A DNA stretch of 42,935 bases from Achromobacter sp. ASV32 (GCF_016428805.1 NZ_JAELTJ010000039.1:1-42935); one strand, 5' to 3'; shown: positions 28,948 through 37,797, counted from the first letter of the stretch. Program-made: numbers and translations. The notes: generated from the sequence alone by a model not told the origin.

Positions 28948-29552
28948 ACTTTGGGGATAACTCGAAGGATAGCCACGCAGGCGAGAGCAAAAACACCTCG
29001 GCTTCCACGCGTTCCCGATAGGAGCGAGTCAATTACCCAGATTCAGGAAAACACCCAAATAGGCAACGACGCCCCAGGAGAATCAGGACAGAACGGCGCG
29101 AAATACCTATCCGGAAAAGCGTGTCATGGGCCAGGATGAGCGTCCACACCGAGGGGAAGTTGGCCCGCGAAATTCGGTGGAAAAAAATGTGGATAAGTCG
29201 CCGCTATCGATTCGATAAGCTTTCTTAACGCCGGCATCGGCCCGCCGTCGAAACCCCTCGCCCCACGCTTGCGGACGTGTTGCCGAACAGCAAGGATGCA
29301 ATGCGCTAGGGCACTTCGATGTGACCGAAAAGTCCAATCGCGGCTTATACGCCTGCCCCAGCGCGCGGCACTTATCCCCAGCGCTATCCACACGAGATCC
29401 CATCGCCGCCCCTGTGCACAAGTCAGCGCAAGCGGCTTGATCCAATAATCATCTTGCCTGCGCCAAAAGGCCAACGCCATCATCCATTTGGCGGAGTCGA
29501 TGCACATAAGGGCTGTGGAAAAGTCACTCGCGTTGAAAACGGCACGAATTTC

Positions 29553-29568
29553 ACTTTCACGTGAAATC
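29553..29568 (+). other. Degenerate parS-like site 10
   Basis: ACTTTCACGTGAAATC keeps the central 12-base palindrome TTTCACGTGAAA but differs at four outer positions. It may be a weak or decayed site. Confidence 0.5.
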
Positions 29569-30060
29569 CACAAGAGGCGGATCATGAACCCGCAGGCCGG
29601 GAACCGGAGACGCCTGCACTGCTCTGAACAAGCGCCATCCCGGACAGCTTTCCCCATTTCTATCCACAGGTTGAGCACCCGCCATTCGGCCATTCAAGGC
29701 GTAATTCTGTGCATAACCGGGATGGGGATATCTTTGTGAACAACCGCGTCCAGAATGCACCGAAAGGTACTCAGCAGCTGGAAAAGCCGCTGCAGGAATC
29801 TCTCTCGAGCGCGGGAAAACAGGCCTGCGAAAATAGCGTAACCACATGGTTTCCCTAGGGAAAAGCCATGTTTTCGATGAAACATCAAGCCATCAGTCTG
29901 ATGCGGGCGCCGGCAGACCGAGCACCGTGTCTGCGCTTCAGAACCCGCCGAAAAATGTGCAAAACCGGGATTTCAAAACCACCGTTGCTTCAATACTGAG
30001 CAACTCAATACCCATGTCCAAAAATAATTATCCACAAACTTATCCAAGGTTGGAGGATAT

Positions 30061-30076
30061 GTTAGTGAACACTAAC
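30061..30076. repeat. Perfect inverted repeat GTTAGTG-AA-CACTAAC at the origin edge
   Basis: Two 7-base arms with a 2-base spacer form a site of the size and symmetry of a TetR- or MarR-type operator. It lies 24 bases from the consensus DnaA box at 30028 and downstream of cspA, with no gene start close by. A binding site for an origin-associated protein is possible. Confidence 0.5.
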
Positions 30077-30112
30077 TTTTGGCTTTCGGCGCAGGAAAAT
30101 CATCACTGAGCC

Positions 30113-30155
30113 GGAATGAAACAACGCCCCAGACCGTGAGGCTCTGGGGCGTTGT
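30113..30155 (-). terminator. Terminator of cspA
   Basis: A perfect 13-bp stem (30121-30133 with 30143-30155, ACAACGCCCCAGA arms) with a 9-base loop is followed on the minus strand by TTTCATTCC. It lies 43 bases after the cspA stop and separates cspA transcription from the origin. Confidence 0.8.
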
Positions 30156-30198
30156 AGCCAGGTTCGACCTGGCGGACGGGAAATTGGGATTTCCCGAT

Positions 30199-30405
30199 TT
30201 AGAGCGGGCGAATTTCGGCCGCTTGAGGTCCTTTCGGACCATCCTTGACTTCGAATTCGACTTCCTGCCCTTCGTTCAGGCTGCGATAGCCGCGGCCCTG
30301 GATGGCGGAAAAGTGTGCGAAAACATCGGTACCGCCGGTGTCCGGCGTGATAAAGCCGTAACCCTTGTCAGCGTTGAACCACTTAACTTTGCCCTTCTGA
30401 GCCAT
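30199..30405 (-). CDS. cspA: Cold-shock domain protein
   Basis: A 68-residue CspA-family RNA chaperone. The single cold-shock domain has RNP1 KGYGFITP and RNP2 DVFAHFSAI, plus the start [17 protein letters not shown] precedes ATG 30405. It is a single-gene transcript ended by a strong terminator. Whether it is cold-induced cannot be told; other csp copies are likely in the genome. The gene symbol is by family. Confidence 0.96.
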   Translation of the reverse strand: MAQKGKVKWFNADKGYGFITPDTGGTDVFAHFSAIQGRGYRSLNEGQEVEFEVKDGPKGPQAAEIRPL

Positions 30406-30639
30406 TTTCCTAGCGTCCTGTAATTAACTCGAAATGCAATGAATCAAGGACGCCGTGAGAACTGAACGACCGGTAGGGATACCTGCGTTGCTGCTGCGTT
30501 CTCGCATGCCGCAAAAGCAGCAGAACGAGTCCGCGCGCTGCTTGAATCAACTGCGGAATCAGCATACTCATCCGACATTACAGACTCATATAGTTGTTTA
30601 CCCCAATGTCGTATTTTTCTGACTGGAAGCTCAATACCG
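30406..30639 (-). promoter_or_regulatory. cspA upstream region and leader
   Basis: This 234-base spacer between the AbrB-type gene and cspA holds the cspA promoter and probably a long 5' leader. CTGCTGC and GCAGCAG arms (about 30490-30530) could form a leader hairpin, as in cold-shock mRNAs. No confident promoter boxes were found. Confidence 0.35.
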
Positions 30640-31674
30640 TCACGCGGAATTAGCCTGTCGCCGTGCCAGAAACGCGTACATCGGTCCGGTCACCATCACC
30701 ACGAAAACCATGCGCGTCACGTGAAACGCCGTGACCACCGGCACCCCCAGTTGCAACACCTTTGCGGTGATCGCCATCTCTGCAATGCCGCCTGGCGTCG
30801 TACCCAGGATCAGTGTCGGAATGGGCGCCGCCGACCATAGCGACAACAGCGCGCCAAGGCCGAAGGCCAAGGCCAGTGCAATCACCGTGAACCCGGCCAC
30901 GGCCGCGATGAATCGCGGTGCCGCACGGAAAAAATCCGGCCGGTAGCGGTCACCGAGGGACCACCCGATAAACAACTGGCCTATCTTTGGCACGAACTCC
31001 GGCAACGCCGACAGTTCAATGTTGTTGCTCGTCAGGATCATGGCTACCAGCATCGGCCCCAGCACCCACGGATTGGGCAAGCGCAGCTTCATGAAGAACG
31101 CGCCACCGACGCAGGTCAGGCCCACCAGCGCGGCCAGGCCTGCGCCATGTACCGTGCGAGGCCCCGGCACCGTCGGGTCGATACCCGCCACACCCCACCA
31201 TTGGAAAATGAACGGCACCGTCAACACCACCATCAGCACACGCACACTGTGCGCGGTAGCGACGCGGTCGATGCGCGCGCCGTGGCGCTCGGCCAGGCTG
31301 GCCATCTCGCTGGCCCCGCCGATGGCGCAGGAGAACCATGCAGTCTTGAAATCCACGTCGGTATAGCGCCGCAGGATGGCGGTGCCGATGAACGCCAGCC
31401 CCAACGCGAAAAGCATGCCGACAATGATCGGCCCGGCATTCGCGCCGATGTGCCCGATGACCTGCGGCGTGAAATACAGGCCGAGCGATGTACCGATGAC
31501 CCATTGCCCCGCATTGCGCGCAGGCCGAGGGCACACCGTGCGCAGACCGCCGATCCGCACCGCCGCCGTCAACAGCAGCGCCCCCAGCATCCAGGGCAAC
31601 GGAATGTGCGCCCAAACCGCCAGCAACGCCCCCGTCAACGCGATCAGCAATCCGCCGAGGACCCTCAACCACAT
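30640..31674 (-). CDS. AbrB-family membrane protein (duplicated transporter-like)
   Basis: A 344-residue inner-membrane protein of the AbrB/YgaW family, in which a unit of four to five helices is repeated twice. The repeats are marked by LPWMLGALLLTAAVRI and LPNPWVLGPMLVAMILTSNN, each followed by FVPKIGQLFIGWSLG or an equivalent (NAGQWVIGTSLGLYF). The first half also holds FIGTAILRRYTDVDF. Despite the AbrB name it is not a DNA-binding protein; members are of unknown function. ATG 31674 was chosen; a GTG at 31698 would add eight residues. It is divergent from the aminotransferase gene. Confidence 0.85.
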   Translation of the reverse strand: MWLRVLGGLLIALTGALLAVWAHIPLPWMLGALLLTAAVRIGGLRTVCPRPARNAGQWVIGTSLGLYFTPQVIGHIGANAGPIIVGMLFALGLAFIGTAILRRYTDVDFKTAWFSCAIGGASEMASLAERHGARIDRVATAHSVRVLMVVLTVPFIFQWWGVAGIDPTVPGPRTVHGAGLAALVGLTCVGGAFFMKLRLPNPWVLGPMLVAMILTSNNIELSALPEFVPKIGQLFIGWSLGDRYRPDFFRAAPRFIAAVAGFTVIALALAFGLGALLSLWSAAPIPTLILGTTPGGIAEMAITAKVLQLGVPVVTAFHVTRMVFVVMVTGPMYAFLARRQANSA

Positions 31675-31788
31675 GTTTTGCACCACGACACCGTCCACGC
31701 CATAAGCTCATGCGAAACCGGAATTATGAGTTAGTGGGATACTTACGAAAACTGTCGTGCATACCTAGCGTTCACTTTCGCGTCCACC

Positions 31789-32955
31789 ATGATCCGATCC
31801 AAACTTCCCGACGTCGGCACCACCATCTTCACAGTAATGAGCCGCCTGGCCATCGAGCACAAGGCCATCAACCTGGGCCAGGGCTTCCCGGACTTTGATC
31901 CGGATCCGGCGCTATGCGCGCTAGTCAGCAAGGCCATGGCCGACGGCCATAATCAGTATCCCTACATGCCCGGCATCGCGCCCCTGCGCGAGGCCATCGC
32001 CACTAAAACCCAGGCGCTGTACGGCCGCGCCTACGACCCCGAAACCGAGATCACCGTCACCAGCGGCGCGACCGAAGCGTTGATGGCCACGGTGCTGGCT
32101 GCCGTGAACAGCGGCGATGAAGTCGTCGTCATCGAGCCCTGCTACGACTCCTACCTGCCCGCCATCCGCCTGGCCGGCGGCACGGCCGTGCCCGTGCCCC
32201 TGCGCGCGCCCACCGCCGATGATCCCTACTACCGCATCGACTGGCAACGCGTGCGCGACGCCATCACGTCCAAGACGCGTCTGTTGATGCTGAACTTTCC
32301 GCACAACCCCACCGGCGCCGTGCTGGACGACAGTGACCTGGACGCGCTGGAAGCCATCGTTCGCGATACTGGCGTGCTGTTGGTGTCCGACGAGGTCTAC
32401 GAACACATCGTGTTCGATGGCAAGCCGCACGCCAGCGTGGCGCGCCGCCCGCTTCTGGCCGAGCACGCCTTCGTCATTTCTTCGTTCGGCAAGACCTATC
32501 ACACCACCGGTTGGAAGATCGGCTACTGCTGCGCGCCGCGGCAACTGAGCGCCGAGCTGCGCAAGGTGCACCAGTTCATGGTGTTCACTGTGCCGTCGCC
32601 GATGCAGTTCGCCCTGGCCGAGTTCATGCGCGATCCCAAACCCTACCTGGATCTGCCTGCGTTCTACCAGGCCAAGCGCGACCGCCTTTCGCAAGGCCTG
32701 GCCAAGACGCGCTTCAAGCCGTTGCCCAGCCCCGGCACGTTCTTCCTGCTGGCAGACTACAGCGAGATTTCCAAACAGAACGAAGCCGATTTCGCGCGTG
32801 ACCTGACGGTGCGCCATGGCGTGACGGTGATCCCGGTTTCCGCGTTCTACCAGCGACCCGATGCGGCCGAATCGAACCATCGCATCGTGCGCTTCTGCTT
32901 TGCCAAGAAAGACGCCACACTGGACGCAGCGCTCGAACGTCTGGCGCAAGTCTGA
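31789..32955 (+). CDS. Class I/II aminotransferase, methionine aminotransferase (YbdL)-like
   Basis: A 388-residue PLP aminotransferase. The PLP lysine is Lys235 in SSFGKTYHTTGWKIGY; SGATEALMA binds the cofactor phosphate, PHNPTG and SDEVYEHIVFD are class I/II landmarks. The sequence follows the E. coli YbdL pattern, an enzyme preferring methionine and aromatic amino acids. It is a single gene, ended by a strong terminator 20 bases after its stop and convergent with tctA. Preference for methionine or kynurenine-type substrates is inferred from family. Confidence 0.9.
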   Translation: MIRSKLPDVGTTIFTVMSRLAIEHKAINLGQGFPDFDPDPALCALVSKAMADGHNQYPYMPGIAPLREAIATKTQALYGRAYDPETEITVTSGATEALMATVLAAVNSGDEVVVIEPCYDSYLPAIRLAGGTAVPVPLRAPTADDPYYRIDWQRVRDAITSKTRLLMLNFPHNPTGAVLDDSDLDALEAIVRDTGVLLVSDEVYEHIVFDGKPHASVARRPLLAEHAFVISSFGKTYHTTGWKIGYCCAPRQLSAELRKVHQFMVFTVPSPMQFALAEFMRDPKPYLDLPAFYQAKRDRLSQGLAKTRFKPLPSPGTFFLLADYSEISKQNEADFARDLTVRHGVTVIPVSAFYQRPDAAESNHRIVRFCFAKKDATLDAALERLAQV

Positions 32956-32974
32956 CGGCGCCGGCACGGCACGG

Positions 32975-32999
32975 AAAAGCCCCGCAAGGGGCTTTTTTT
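32975..32999 (+). terminator. Terminator of the aminotransferase gene
   Basis: AAAAGCCCC-GCAA-GGGGC followed by seven T residues: a textbook intrinsic terminator 19 bases after the stop. Confidence 0.93.
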
Positions 33000-33029
33000 C
33001 GTCCAGCCCTGGCAATCCCGACTCATCGT

Positions 33030-33055
33030 AAAAAAGGGAGCGCCGCAGCGCTCCC
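33030..33055 (-). terminator. Terminator of tctCBA
   Basis: An 8-bp perfect stem GGGAGCGC/GCGCTCCC (33036-33055, loop CGCA) is followed on the minus strand by six T residues (33030-33035). It lies 71 bases after the tctA stop. Confidence 0.92.
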
Positions 33056-33126
33056 ATGCAATAGCCGGTGCGGGATTGCGCGGCAGGCTTACGGGCGTCA
33101 ACTCGCAAACCTGTCCGCGAAAAACA

Positions 33127-34653
33127 TCACACCGGCTCGGCGGCAACCCGCTTGGCCCGGCGCATCCGGCGAAGAACCTGCGGCACGATCACCACGGCGG
33201 CGGCAGCCGTCCACAGTGCGATGGCAACAGGACTGCCGAACAGCACCGACACGTTGCCGTCCGTGATCGACAAGGCACGACGCAGGTTCTGCTCCATCAT
33301 GTTGCCCAGCACCACCCCCAGCACCAACGGCGCCATCGGTACGCCGAACTTGCGCAGCAGATAGCCCAACGCGCCGATGCCCACGACCAGCAACAGGTCG
33401 AACGTGCCCGCGTTGATGGCGTACACGCCGATATAGCTGATGCACAGGATGCCCGGCACCATCAGCCAGCCAGGTACCGACAGCACCTTCGAGAACACGC
33501 GCACCATCGGCACATTCATGATGAACAGCAGCACGTTGGCCACGAACAGCGATGCGATCAGCCCCCATACCAGTTCGGGTTTGGATTCAAACAGCACCGG
33601 ACCCGGCGTGATGTTGTAGAGCGTCAGCGCCCCCATCATCACGGCGGTGGTGCCGGAACCCGGCACGCCCAGGGTCAGCATCGGCACGAACGAACCGATC
33701 GCCGACGCCGTGGCGGCCGCTTCCGGCGCCACCAGGCCACGCATGTCGCCACGGCCGAACTTGGCATCCGGGTCCTTGGCTTCGATGATGCGCTTTTCCT
33801 GCGAGTACGCCACCGCTGCGGCCACGCTTGCGCCTGCGCCGGGCAGCACGCCCACGCCAAAACCGACAAAGGCGCTGCGCACCACGCTCCACCAGGTGAA
33901 TGCAAGCTCCTTCAGATTGAAGAGTTTGCGGCCGCTGGATTTGACCTCGACGCTATGCCCGGCCATCACCTTTTCCAGCATTTCCAGCATCTCGCTGACC
34001 GCGAACAACGCGATCACCACCACCACGAAATCGATGCCGTCGGCCAGGTGCACGGACTCGAAGGTATAGCGGTATACCCCGGAATTCGCATCCACGCCGA
34101 TCACCGAAATCGACAGGCCGATCATCGCCGCGAGCACGCCCTTGACCGGCTGCTTTCCAAGCAGGCTGGTCAAGCAGCAGAACGCAAAGATCATCAGCAC
34201 GAAGTATTCGGCAGGACCGAATGCCAATGCCCACTTCGCCAGCATCGGCGCCAGCAGGATGATGCCGACCACCGACACCAGCGCGCCGAAAAACGCCGAC
34301 CACGCCGACAGCGACAGCGCCACATTGGCCAGGCCCTGGCGCGCCAGCGGATAGCCATCCAGCGTTGTCATGATGGCGCTGGCCTCGCCCGGCACGTTGA
34401 GCAGGATCGAGGTAATGCGGCCGCCGTATTCCGCGCCCACGTACACCGCCGCCAGCAGGATCAGCGCGGTCTCGGGCGGCAGGTTCATCGCGAACGCGAT
34501 CGGGATCAACATCGCAACGCCGTTGATCGGCCCCAAGCCAGGCAGCACGCCCACCATGGTGCCGAAAAACGAACCTATCGCCGCCACCAGGATGTTGGTC
34601 CACGAAAACGCAACCCCAAAACCGATCGACAGATGATCAAGAATTCCGCTCAT
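33127..34653 (-). CDS. tctA: Tripartite tricarboxylate transporter, large membrane subunit TctA
   Basis: A 508-residue inner-membrane protein with about 12 helices, the channel-forming subunit of the TTT family. The two repeated signature motifs are seen: GVLPGLGPINGVAMLIP near the start and GVGVLPGAGASVAAAV in the middle, and GVPGSGTTAVMMGAL lies later. ATG 34653 overlaps the tctB stop by four bases. The open frame upstream of it overlaps tctB and is not coding. With tctB, tctC and the two-component genes it forms a set like BctCBA-BctDE of Bordetella pertussis, which takes up citrate. Confidence 0.95.
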   Translation of the reverse strand: MSGILDHLSIGFGVAFSWTNILVAAIGSFFGTMVGVLPGLGPINGVAMLIPIAFAMNLPPETALILLAAVYVGAEYGGRITSILLNVPGEASAIMTTLDGYPLARQGLANVALSLSAWSAFFGALVSVVGIILLAPMLAKWALAFGPAEYFVLMIFAFCCLTSLLGKQPVKGVLAAMIGLSISVIGVDANSGVYRYTFESVHLADGIDFVVVVIALFAVSEMLEMLEKVMAGHSVEVKSSGRKLFNLKELAFTWWSVVRSAFVGFGVGVLPGAGASVAAAVAYSQEKRIIEAKDPDAKFGRGDMRGLVAPEAAATASAIGSFVPMLTLGVPGSGTTAVMMGALTLYNITPGPVLFESKPELVWGLIASLFVANVLLFIMNVPMVRVFSKVLSVPGWLMVPGILCISYIGVYAINAGTFDLLLVVGIGALGYLLRKFGVPMAPLVLGVVLGNMMEQNLRRALSITDGNVSVLFGSPVAIALWTAAAAVVIVPQVLRRMRRAKRVAAEPV

Positions 34654-35087
34654 ATCAGGTTCTCCAGCAGCCCGCCGGGCAGGACCACGTCCAGCACCTT
34701 GTCGAACAGCACGTAGAAGAAAGCGCTCATGACGATGCCGCCAATGGCGCACTTGACCCAGCCGCCGCCGAACAGGCGGCCGACGAACACCGTCATCAAC
34801 GCGGTGGCGAGGATGAAGCCCAGCCACTGGAACAGGAAGGCGTAGGCCGCGGCGAACAGCACCATCATCACGATGCGCACATTGGCGCCGGCCGGATTGG
34901 GCTCGACGTGATTGCCGCCCTTGTACGCCAGTCGCAGACCGCACAAGCCGATGATCAGGGCCAGTAACAGCGGGAAGGCGCGCGGCCCCACCGGTTCATA
35001 GGCAAAGGGCGCTTCGATGCCCCACCCTGCCCAGGTCATGAAGGCCGCCAGCGCAAGCGCTGCGATGCCCAGGATTCGATCGTTCAT
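34650..35087 (-). CDS. tctB: Tripartite tricarboxylate transporter, small membrane subunit TctB
   Basis: A 145-residue membrane protein with four predicted helices, typical of the poorly conserved TctB subunit: one N-terminal helix (LGIAALALAAFMTWAGWG), LRAFPLLLALIIGLCG-type second helix and two C-terminal helices. GGAAAG precedes ATG 35087; the longer frame from 35123 lacks a site. It overlaps tctA in an ATGA junction and follows tctC after 115 bases of very GC-rich, hairpin-prone sequence. Confidence 0.9.
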   Translation of the reverse strand: MNDRILGIAALALAAFMTWAGWGIEAPFAYEPVGPRAFPLLLALIIGLCGLRLAYKGGNHVEPNPAGANVRIVMMVLFAAAYAFLFQWLGFILATALMTVFVGRLFGGGWVKCAIGGIVMSAFFYVLFDKVLDVVLPGGLLENLI

Positions 35088-35202
35088 GATCAGCTTTCCG
35101 TTGGTAGAAGGACCGCGCGGCACGAGCCATCCCCGGCCGCGGGCGGCGCCGGCGGCAACGGGGCGCGCACGTCGCGCGCGGTCGGATGGGATGCCTATTG
35201 GC

Positions 35203-36201
35203 CTATTTCTTGATCAGGCCGAAGGTGTCAGCCAATTCGGCGTACTGCTTGACCTGCTGCTTCACGTACTCGTCCAGCTCGGCGCCCGTCTTGTTGAAGG
35301 GAAACAGCCCCTGCTGTTCACGCAGCTTGGCGAACTCGGGCGCGTCGGTGACGCGTTTGAACGCGGAAACCCAGAACTGGTAGTCGGCATCGGACACCTT
35401 CGGCCCCACATAGAAGCCGCGGATGATGGGCCAGACGATGTCGTAGCCTTGTTCCTTGGCGGTGGGCACGGTGCCCAGCTTGCCCGGCAGGCGCTGATCG
35501 TTGAACACGGCCAGCACGCGAATCGGCGCGCCGCCTTCCAGCATGGTGAAGGCTTCAGCGGCATCGCCCATATAGGCCTGGATGTGGCCGCCGCGCAGCG
35601 CCGTGACGGCTTCGCCGCCGCCTTCAAAGGCCACGAACCGCATCTTCTTGAAATCCACGCCGGCCGCCTTGGCGGTCAGCGCGGCCTTCATCCAGTCCTG
35701 GCTGCCCACGGTGCCGCCTGCACCCAGCACGATCTTGGTCGGATCCTGCTTGAAGGCTTCCATCAGGCCCTTCAGATCGGTGTAGGGCGAATCATTGCGC
35801 ACCACCGCGACGCCATAGTCGGTACCGATGGCCGCCAGCCAGCGCACGTCGTTGACGTTGTACTTGCCGAACTTGCCTTGCGCCAGGTTCAGCAGCGAAC
35901 CGCCCGAAAAGGCCACGATCGTGCCGGGCTCGTTGGGATGCTGCGCCACGATGTTGTTATAGGCCACCGCGCCGATGCCGCCAGGCATGTAGACGATGCG
36001 CATGGCGCTCTTGAGCGCGCCGCTTTGCTTCAGGCCTTCGGTGGCCAGCCGGCAGGTCAGGTCGAAGCCGCCGCCTGGCTGGGCCGGCGCAATGCATTCC
36101 GGACGGCGCGGTTCGTCGGCGGCATGGGCCGCGCCCAGGGACAGGGTGATCGCGCCAAGCGCCGTGACGGCGGCCAGGCGCAGCTTCAGGCTGGTCTGCA
36201 T
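35203..36201 (-). CDS. tctC: Tripartite tricarboxylate transporter, periplasmic binding protein TctC (BctC-like)
   Basis: A 332-residue periplasmic binding protein. A signal peptide (LRLAAVTALGAITLSLGAAHA, cleaved near residue 27) leads into ECIAPAQPGGGFDLTCRLA, the Bug-family signature in the variant seen in citrate-type TctC proteins. ATG 36201 has GGAGA upstream; the longer frame is not coding. In B. pertussis the related BctC also contacts the sensor BctE to signal citrate; the kinase gene lies next door here too. Ligand citrate is inferred from that precedent. Confidence 0.92.
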   Translation of the reverse strand: MQTSLKLRLAAVTALGAITLSLGAAHAADEPRRPECIAPAQPGGGFDLTCRLATEGLKQSGALKSAMRIVYMPGGIGAVAYNNIVAQHPNEPGTIVAFSGGSLLNLAQGKFGKYNVNDVRWLAAIGTDYGVAVVRNDSPYTDLKGLMEAFKQDPTKIVLGAGGTVGSQDWMKAALTAKAAGVDFKKMRFVAFEGGGEAVTALRGGHIQAYMGDAAEAFTMLEGGAPIRVLAVFNDQRLPGKLGTVPTAKEQGYDIVWPIIRGFYVGPKVSDADYQFWVSAFKRVTDAPEFAKLREQQGLFPFNKTGAELDEYVKQQVKQYAELADTFGLIKK

Positions 36202-36312
36202 TTTTGTGTCTCCGAGATTTATAGGTCTAGCTATGGCTGGCTGCCCCGGTGGCATGCGGCAAGGCGGGTCCAGCGGATGCAACCGTACAAAACCGAAGCT
36301 TTCTAGCACCTT

Positions 36313-37797
36313 TCAAAAAGCGCCATTTTCCTGATGCGCCGCAACATCGGTGGCGGATTCGAGGGAAAACACCAAGGATGCGCGCAGGCCGGGCAAGGGG
36401 GCGCGGTTCTCCAACACCAGGCGGGCGCCCAGGATTTCGGCGATGGTGCCCACGATAGCCAGCCCCAGACCTGCGCCGGGCTTGTTCTTGCCTGCGGCGC
36501 CGCGGCGAAAGCGCACGCCGGCGCGCGCAATGTCCTCGGCCGACATGCCGGGACCGCTGTCTTCGACTGCCAGGCGGGCCTGGTTGCCCTGCCGGCTGAC
36601 CAGTACCGTGACCACCCCGCCGGGCGAGGTGTAGCGGATGGCGTTGTCGACCAGATTGCCCACCGCCTCGCGCAGCAGCCAGTCGGCACCGTCGACCATG
36701 ACCGCGCCTTGTTCGGCTTCCAGGCCGATGTCCAGCTGGCGGGCGCGGGCCGTGGGCAAGAGGTTGCGGATCACCCCGTCCGCCACCTCAGCGAGGTCGA
36801 CCGGTTCGGGCACGAAACCGCCTTCGGCCACGGAAGCGTCCTTGGCGCGTGCCAGGGCCAGCATCTGGTTGGTGGTGCGTACCGCCCTGTCCAGGCCCTC
36901 CTGCATCGCCAGAAGGGCTGTACGGACCTCCTGGGGGCATGTTTCGCGCAAGGCATAGGCGGTTTGGGTGCGCAAGACCGACAGCGGCGTACGCAATTGG
37001 TGCGAGGCGTCGTCCAGGAACTGGCTCTGGACCCTCGCCTGAGCCGCGTAGCGGGCCATGTGGAGGTTTACAGCGCTGACCAGGGGCAGGACCTCACCTG
37101 GCAGGTCGGACGCGCTGACGGGGCTTAAATCGTCTGCAGGACGCCTTTCCAGGTCCTGCCGCAACCTGGCCAGGGGACGCAGGGCCATGAAAACGCCCAG
37201 GACGATCACCAGCACGCTGATCAGGATCACGGCCAGGTCACGCTCGACCGAACGCACCAGGACCTGGTGCAGGAACGCCTGGCGGCTTTCCAGCCCCTCG
37301 GCGACCTGGACAATAACCCGCCCCCCTTTGTTTGCGTACAGCGGCGGATCCATCGTTCGCGCCAGGGCGGCCACCCGGACCGGGGCGCCCTGGTAGGTCG
37401 CGTAGAAGAACTGCGGTTCGCCAGATACCAGGGGCTGGGCCGGCATGGGTAGCCCGGGATGGCCGATTTCGGCCAGCCCGTCTTCAGTAGCCACCCGGTA
37501 GAACACGCTGCCATTGGCCGTCAGCTCGAAAAATTCCAGCATCAGGTATGGCTGCTCCATGGCTAATCCACCGCTGGCTGTGGATATGTTGTGGTCGATC
37601 GCGCGCAGCGCGCCAGCAAGTGACCGGTCATAGGCAATGTCGACCTGGTTGCGCAGTTGGTGGTTCGACAGCCACAACGCGCCCATCATCACCAGGACCA
37701 AAGTCGGAATCAGCCACCACAGCAGTTGAGTTTTCAGGGTCCGGGTGCGGTTTTTTTTCCTGGAAATCGCGGTTTTTTTCGGAAAACTAGTTGTCAA
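36313..37797 (-). CDS. tctE: Sensor histidine kinase, TctE/BctE-like (TTG start)
   Basis: A 494-residue sensor kinase. Membrane helix 1 lies at about 24-44, a periplasmic TctE-type N-terminal domain follows, helix 2 is at about 188-207, then HAMP-like, dimerisation with phospho-acceptor His266 (DDASHQLRTPLSVL), and ATPase with N box VGNLVDNAIRY and G box PGAGLGLAIVGTI. No ATG fits before the first helix. A TTG at 37797 has GGAG seven bases upstream and overlaps the response regulator stop by 11 bases, so I chose it. It probably senses tricarboxylate with TctC. Confidence 0.88.
   Translation of the reverse strand: MTTSFPKKTAISRKKNRTRTLKTQLLWWLIPTLVLVMMGALWLSNHQLRNQVDIAYDRSLAGALRAIDHNISTASGGLAMEQPYLMLEFFELTANGSVFYRVATEDGLAEIGHPGLPMPAQPLVSGEPQFFYATYQGAPVRVAALARTMDPPLYANKGGRVIVQVAEGLESRQAFLHQVLVRSVERDLAVILISVLVIVLGVFMALRPLARLRQDLERRPADDLSPVSASDLPGEVLPLVSAVNLHMARYAAQARVQSQFLDDASHQLRTPLSVLRTQTAYALRETCPQEVRTALLAMQEGLDRAVRTTNQMLALARAKDASVAEGGFVPEPVDLAEVADGVIRNLLPTARARQLDIGLEAEQGAVMVDGADWLLREAVGNLVDNAIRYTSPGGVVTVLVSRQGNQARLAVEDSGPGMSAEDIARAGVRFRRGAAGKNKPGAGLGLAIVGTIAEILGARLVLENRAPLPGLRASLVFSLESATDVAAHQENGAF

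Larger units (their letters stand above)
28890..30048. other. oriC: Putative replication origin oriC with DnaA-box cluster
   Basis: No gene is credible here. DnaA-box matches are TTATCAACA (28890-28898), TCATCCACA (28902-28910), TTATCCCCA (minus, 28952-28960), TTATCCACA (minus, 29188-29196), TTATCCCCA (29372-29380), CTATCCACA (29384-29392), CTATCCACA (29660-29668), TTATGCACA (minus, 29708-29716) and TTATCCACA (30028-30036), with a weaker TTATCCAAG at 30040. The part at 29990-30050 is AT-richer and could be the unwinding element. Neighbours mnmG, rsmG, parAB and parS are typical of chromosomal origins. dnaA is not in the window, so an origin away from dnaA is inferred. GC-skew over the whole genome would settle it. 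Confidence 0.75.

Noticed and set aside
29124-29693. Minus-strand open frame of 189 codons in the origin region
   Set aside because: It has no recognisable motif and no good ribosome site, and it overlaps several DnaA boxes and a parS-like site. Other frames in 27800-30100 behave the same way, so the region is taken as non-coding.
30713-30728. parS-like CGCGTCACGTGAAACG
   Set aside because: Only 12 of 16 bases match and it lies inside the AbrB-type coding sequence, where the residues explain it.
37741-37780. Frameshift in the kinase gene at the T8/T7 runs
   Set aside because: The frame is continuous from the TTG start through the first membrane helix, so no frameshift is needed.
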